Below are positions 6,855 to 9,925 of a DNA stretch of 9,925 nucleotides, piece after piece. This stretch comes from an uncultured Oscillospiraceae bacterium (lineage in GTDB: Bacteria > Bacillota > Clostridia > Oscillospirales > Ruminococcaceae): assembly GCA_900543295.1 (NCBI GenBank), contig UQQY01000078.1:1-9925 (forward strand), given 5' to 3'. The notes under the pieces are model-generated. The model did no database searches. It was given only the letters and a program-made list of their open reading frames with translations, and was not told the DNA's origin. The position numbers and the translations under genes were made by a program. Position 1 is the first letter of the stretch; every line of letters begins with the position of its first letter.

Positions 6855-7131
6855 ACTTGCTATTGGTATTATTTTAGGCTGCTGCGCGCTTGGCGCAGGT
6901 ATCGCAATGATTGCCGGTATCGGCCCGGGCATCGGCGAGGGCAATGCCGTGGCAAAGGCGTGCGAGGCCATCGGCCGCCAGCCGGAGTGCAAAGGAAGCG
7001 TTACAACCACCATGCTGATGGGCTGCGCCGTTGCGGAGACCACCGGCCTTTACGCGCTGGTTATCGCCATTCTGCTGATTTTCGTCGCACCGAATATGCT
7101 CGTCAATATTTTGATGAACTTTGTCGGTTAA
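6847..7131 (+). CDS. atpE: F-type ATP synthase subunit c, two-carboxylate Na+ type
   Basis: A 94-residue two-helix hairpin that oligomerises into the rotor ring. Helix 1 (about 4-38) has GAGIAMIAGIGPGIGEG; the polar loop is GRQPE (43-47); helix 2 runs about 51-80. The ion site is Glu64 in CAVAETTGLY. Compared with the Ilyobacter tartaricus Na+ ring (Gln32, Val63, Glu65, Ser66, Thr67, Tyr70), this protein has Glu31, Val62, Glu64, Thr65, Thr66 and Tyr69. The Gln-to-Glu change gives the second carboxylate known from the Fusobacterium nucleatum Na+ ring. Five cysteines (12, 13, 39, 48, 60) are unusual for subunit c. The ATG at 6847 lies nine bases after AGGAGG; the ATG at 6841 is only three bases away and less likely. 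It overlaps atpB by 8 nt. Confidence 0.97.
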   Translation: MTELAIGIILGCCALGAGIAMIAGIGPGIGEGNAVAKACEAIGRQPECKGSVTTTMLMGCAVAETTGLYALVIAILLIFVAPNMLVNILMNFVG

Positions 7132-7153
7132 TTTGGATAAGGAGTAAAGGCAT

Positions 7154-7669
7154 ATGCAGTCACTTGAGGTTATCTCGGTCAACATCTGGCATATCCTGAT
7201 TTCCCTGTGCAACCTGTTAATCCTGTTTCTGATCGTCAAACGCTTTTTGTTTAAGCCGGTGAAAAAGGCTTTGGAAAAGCGGGACGCCGACATCGGAGAA
7301 CGCTATTCCGCTGCCAATGAAGCCAAAAGATCCGCAGAGGCGGACAAGGCCGCTTATCGTGCAAAAATGGAAAACGCACAGGCTGAAGCCGACGCTGTCC
7401 TGCAAAAGGCGCAGAAAACGGCGCAGCTTCGCAGCGATACTATGCTCTCCGAGGCAAAAGAAAAAGCGGATCTGATGTTTGATAAAGCACATGCAGGAAT
7501 CGAAGCAGAAACGCGCAGAGCGCGGCAAGCCCTCAAGCAGGAGGTCGCGGATCTGTCGCTTGAGCTGACGGAAAAAATGCTGAAACGAGAAGTGCATGCA
7601 GACGATCATCGTGAGTTAATCGACTCGTTTATTGATGAAATCGGAGGCGGCGATGGCACAGATCAGTAA
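7154..7669 (+). CDS. atpF: F-type ATP synthase subunit b
   Basis: A 171-residue peripheral-stalk protein. One N-terminal membrane helix (about 8-28, NIWHILISLCNLLILFLIV) is followed by the typical KRFLFKPVKKALEKRD boundary. A long charged Ala/Glu/Lys-rich helix then runs to about residue 155 and forms the dimeric coiled-coil stator reaching F1. The length is normal for the family. The ATG at 7154 follows AAGGAG (7139-7144) at nine bases. The last 17 nt overlap the start of atpH, whose ribosome binding site lies inside this gene, so the two stalk subunits are probably translationally coupled. Only one b-type gene is seen, which suggests a homodimer rather than a b/b' pair. Confidence 0.95.
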   Translation: MQSLEVISVNIWHILISLCNLLILFLIVKRFLFKPVKKALEKRDADIGERYSAANEAKRSAEADKAAYRAKMENAQAEADAVLQKAQKTAQLRSDTMLSEAKEKADLMFDKAHAGIEAETRRARQALKQEVADLSLELTEKMLKREVHADDHRELIDSFIDEIGGGDGTDQ

Positions 7670-8183
7670 GGAATACGGCAGCGCCCTGTTCGACGCCGCA
7701 GGCGAGCATGATGAGACAGATTCAGTGTATGAGGCCGCAAAACAGCTTTCCGCTATTTTTCAAGAAAATCCGGATTACATTGAACTGCTTTCGGCGCCGA
7801 ATCTGCCAAAACCGGAACGGATCGCTCTTGCAAAACAGGCACTTTCCGGAAACGTTCCCGACACGCTCTGCGCTTTTGTGCAGCTTTTGTGCGAACGCGG
7901 CTATCTGCGCTGTTTTCCGGACTGTGTCGCGGAATATGCGGCGCTTTACGATGCGGCGCGCAGCATCATTACCGCAGAGGTGACAAGCGCAGTGCCGCTT
8001 CGTCCGGAGGAAGAGAAAAAGCTCCGGATCAAGCTCGAAAAAATGAGCGGTAAAACCGTTCGCCTGTCAGCGCATGTGGACGCTTCTCTGCTCGGCGGCA
8101 TGACGGTTTTAATGAACGGGACGCTTTATGACGGAAGCATTAAAGGAAATATGAAGGAAATAAAGGAAGTGATAGACCGATGA
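7653..8183 (+). CDS. atpH: F-type ATP synthase subunit delta
   Basis: A 176-residue soluble protein of the delta/OSCP family that caps the top of F1 and joins it to subunit b. The N-terminal domain begins AQISKEYGSALFDAA, matching the family's conserved Y-A-x-A-L-F-like start. The C-terminal hallmark is at 143-176, with DASLLGGMTVLMNGTLYDGS (Gly-Gly and the later D-G-S-x-x-G). The ATG at 7653 is chosen because GGAGG (7643-7647) lies five bases upstream and the family start aligns there. An in-frame ATG at 7632 would add seven residues and has no good site. It overlaps atpF by 17 nt and ends in an ATGA overlap with atpA. Confidence 0.95.
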   Translation: MAQISKEYGSALFDAAGEHDETDSVYEAAKQLSAIFQENPDYIELLSAPNLPKPERIALAKQALSGNVPDTLCAFVQLLCERGYLRCFPDCVAEYAALYDAARSIITAEVTSAVPLRPEEEKKLRIKLEKMSGKTVRLSAHVDASLLGGMTVLMNGTLYDGSIKGNMKEIKEVIDR

Positions 8184-9673
8184 ATCTTCGTCCGGAAGAA
8201 ATCAGACGGATTATAAAGGATCAGATCCTGCACTATGAATCAAAAATAGAAGCGGCTGAAACCGGCACGGTCATCCTTGTCGGCGACGGCATTGCAAAGG
8301 CGCACGGTCTAAAAAACTGTATGGCGAGCGAGCTTTTGGAGTTTGAAGACGGAAGTTTCGGCATGGCGCAGAATCTGGAGGAGGAAAGCGTCTCCATTGC
8401 GATCCTCTCGGAGGAAAACGATATTCGCGAAGGCGCGGCTGTCAAACGAACCGGCCGCGTGGTATCCGTTCCGGTCGGCGAAGCGCTGTTAGGCCGCGTG
8501 GTTGACGCGCTCGGCGCACCGATCGATGGAAAGGGGCCGGTCTCATGCAGGGACTATCGTCCAATTGAGTCGCCCGCCCCCGGCATTATTCAAAGAAAAA
8601 GCGTGTCCGTTCCGCTGCAAACCGGTATCAAGGCAATCGACAGCATGATTCCGATCGGACGCGGCCAGCGCGAGCTGATTATCGGCGACCGGCAAACTGG
8701 AAAAACTGCGATTGCTGTGGACACGATCATCAACCAGCACGATCAGAATATGATCTGCATTTATGTTGCAATCGGCCAGAAAAACACCTCGGTCGCACAG
8801 CTTAACGAACAGCTTGTTCGTTCCGGGGCGATGGACTATACCATCATTGTTTCTGCTTCTGCGGCACAGAGTGCGCCGCTTCAGTATATTGCCCCCTATG
8901 CGGGATGCGCAATGGCGGAGTATTTCAGGGAACAGGGCAAAGACGTTTTAATTGTGTACGACGATTTGAGTAAGCACGCGGCCGCATATCGCGCGCTTTC
9001 ACTGCTGATTCGCCGTCCGCCGGGACGTGAAGCGTATCCAGGCGACGTCTTTTACCTGCATTCAAGACTGCTTGAACGCGCGGCATGCGTTGCACCCGAA
9101 TACGGCGGCGGCTCGATCACAGCGCTGCCGATTATTGAAACACAGGCGGGCGACGTCTCCGCTTATATCCCGACAAACGTTATCTCCATTACGGATGGTC
9201 AGATCTTTTTGGAGACGGAGCTGTTCCACTCCGGCGTTATGCCGGCGATCAATCCGGGCATTTCGGTCAGCCGTGTCGGCGGCAGCGCACAGCTAAAGCC
9301 GATGAAGAAGGTGTCGGGCGAGTTAAAGCTGCTCTACTCGCAGTACCGCGAGCTGCAAGCCTTTGCACAGTTCGGTTCGGACTTGGACGCAGACACCAAA
9401 TCGCGTCTTGCTTTGGGCGAACGCATTGTCGAGGTTTTAAAGCAGAACCGTAATGCACCGGTGCCGGTTGCATGTCAGGTGGCCATTATTTATGCCGTCA
9501 TTCACGGCTATCTCAACGACATTCGAGTGGATCAGGTTACCACCTACGAAACAGATCTTTATGCGCTCTTAAAAAGCGACTACCATAATCTGTACACGCG
9601 CTTAAACGCTGGCTTTTTTGAAGAAGAGGACGTCAAAGAGCTGCAACACCTGTTGGAAGAAATGCGGAGGTGA
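8180..9673 (+). CDS. atpA: F-type ATP synthase subunit alpha
   Basis: A 497-residue non-catalytic nucleotide-binding subunit of F1; three alternate with three beta subunits. The N-terminal beta-barrel spans about 25-95. The P-loop is GDRQTGKT (169-176), the Walker B strand is DVLIVYDD (255-262), and RPPGREAYPGDVFYLHSRLL (279-298) is the alpha/beta nucleotide-binding signature. ISVSRVGGSAQ (361-371) contains Arg365, equivalent to the arginine finger (Arg373 of mitochondrial alpha) that reaches the catalytic beta site. The helical C-terminal domain runs from about 375. The length is slightly below the usual 500-513. Its ATG overlaps the atpH stop, with AAGGAAGTGAT just upstream. All key residues are intact. 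Confidence 0.98.
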   Translation: MNLRPEEIRRIIKDQILHYESKIEAAETGTVILVGDGIAKAHGLKNCMASELLEFEDGSFGMAQNLEEESVSIAILSEENDIREGAAVKRTGRVVSVPVGEALLGRVVDALGAPIDGKGPVSCRDYRPIESPAPGIIQRKSVSVPLQTGIKAIDSMIPIGRGQRELIIGDRQTGKTAIAVDTIINQHDQNMICIYVAIGQKNTSVAQLNEQLVRSGAMDYTIIVSASAAQSAPLQYIAPYAGCAMAEYFREQGKDVLIVYDDLSKHAAAYRALSLLIRRPPGREAYPGDVFYLHSRLLERAACVAPEYGGGSITALPIIETQAGDVSAYIPTNVISITDGQIFLETELFHSGVMPAINPGISVSRVGGSAQLKPMKKVSGELKLLYSQYRELQAFAQFGSDLDADTKSRLALGERIVEVLKQNRNAPVPVACQVAIIYAVIHGYLNDIRVDQVTTYETDLYALLKSDYHNLYTRLNAGFFEEEDVKELQHLLEEMRR

Positions 9674-9678
9674 CGTCT

Positions 9679-9925
9679 GTGGGCGCAAATATGAAAGCCC
9701 TGCGCAGCCGGATCAAAAGCGTAGAATCTACACAGCATTTGGTCAAAGCCATGGGACTTGTCGCTTCCTCCAAAATCCGGCGCGCCTCCGACGCAATGTC
9801 GCATTCCAGACAGTATAAGGAGGCAGTGCAGGACATTACAGGGCTGCTCGCCGATTCTCCGGAGTGCCGACGCTCTGCCTACATGCGGCAGACAAAGCAG
9901 GACGACGCGGTTAAACTGGTCGTAA
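9679..9925 (+). CDS. atpG: F-type ATP synthase subunit gamma, N-terminal part (runs off the window)
   Basis: The first 82 codons of the gamma subunit, the central shaft that turns inside the alpha-beta hexamer. The start is GTG at 9679, eight bases after GGAGG (9666-9670), which overlaps the end of atpA. The next in-frame start, ATG at 9691, is 20 bases from that site and less likely. The N-terminal helix KALRSRIKSVESTQHLVKAM followed by LVASSKIRRA matches the family pattern of an R-x-R-I-x-S-V-x-S-T-x-x-x-x-K-A-M core. The reading frame is open to the window edge. Gene order predicts atpD (beta) and atpC (epsilon) next. Confidence 0.95.
   Translation, partial: MGANMKALRSRIKSVESTQHLVKAMGLVASSKIRRASDAMSHSRQYKEAVQDITGLLADSPECRRSAYMRQTKQDDAVKLVV

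Overview
The window (about 50% GC by eye) looks like the chromosome of an anaerobic, low-to-mid-GC Firmicute, most likely a gut-type Clostridia. I infer this from the strong AAAGGAGG-type ribosome binding sites, the atp gene order beginning with an atpI-like gene, the MMPL/heptad-repeat export operon typical of Clostridia, and the protein sequences. No mobile element, CRISPR array or integrase is visible.

Layout. The left edge holds the 5' 62 nt of a tRNA-Val(UAC) gene on the minus strand, with a near-consensus sigma-A promoter at 108-136. Bases 137-289 are AT-rich and appear non-coding. A long perfect hairpin at 290-329 probably ends a three-gene minus-strand operon spanning 5125 down to 341. 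In transcription order the operon encodes a six-helix DUF308/HdeD-like membrane protein, an MMPL-family RND exporter, and a secreted protein with X-X-X-Leu-X-X-Gly heptad repeats. Spacings are tight (7-nt gap, then an ATGA overlap), so these three are probably made together as one envelope export or stress module. Its substrate is unknown.

Bases 5126-5483 form a divergent control region. It carries a good -10 for the rightward atp operon, an extended -10 for the leftward operon, and an unusual run of four back-to-back inverted repeats, one of which has the form of a leftward intrinsic terminator.

Rightward from 5484 is the F-type ATP synthase operon: atpI-like, atpB (a), atpE (c), atpF (b), atpH (delta), atpA (alpha) and the first 82 codons of atpG (gamma). 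atpD and atpC are expected beyond the right edge. Several genes overlap (atpB/atpE 8 nt, atpF/atpH 17 nt, atpH/atpA ATGA), implying translational coupling.

The most interesting point is the c subunit. It has Glu31 where known Na+ c-rings have Gln, plus Glu64 and the V-x-E-T-T-x-x-Y ligand set. This is the two-carboxylate Na+ site described for Fusobacterium nucleatum, so the enzyme is predicted to be Na+-coupled. No wholly undescribed system is evident. The export operon and the inverted-repeat cluster beside it are the least explained parts.
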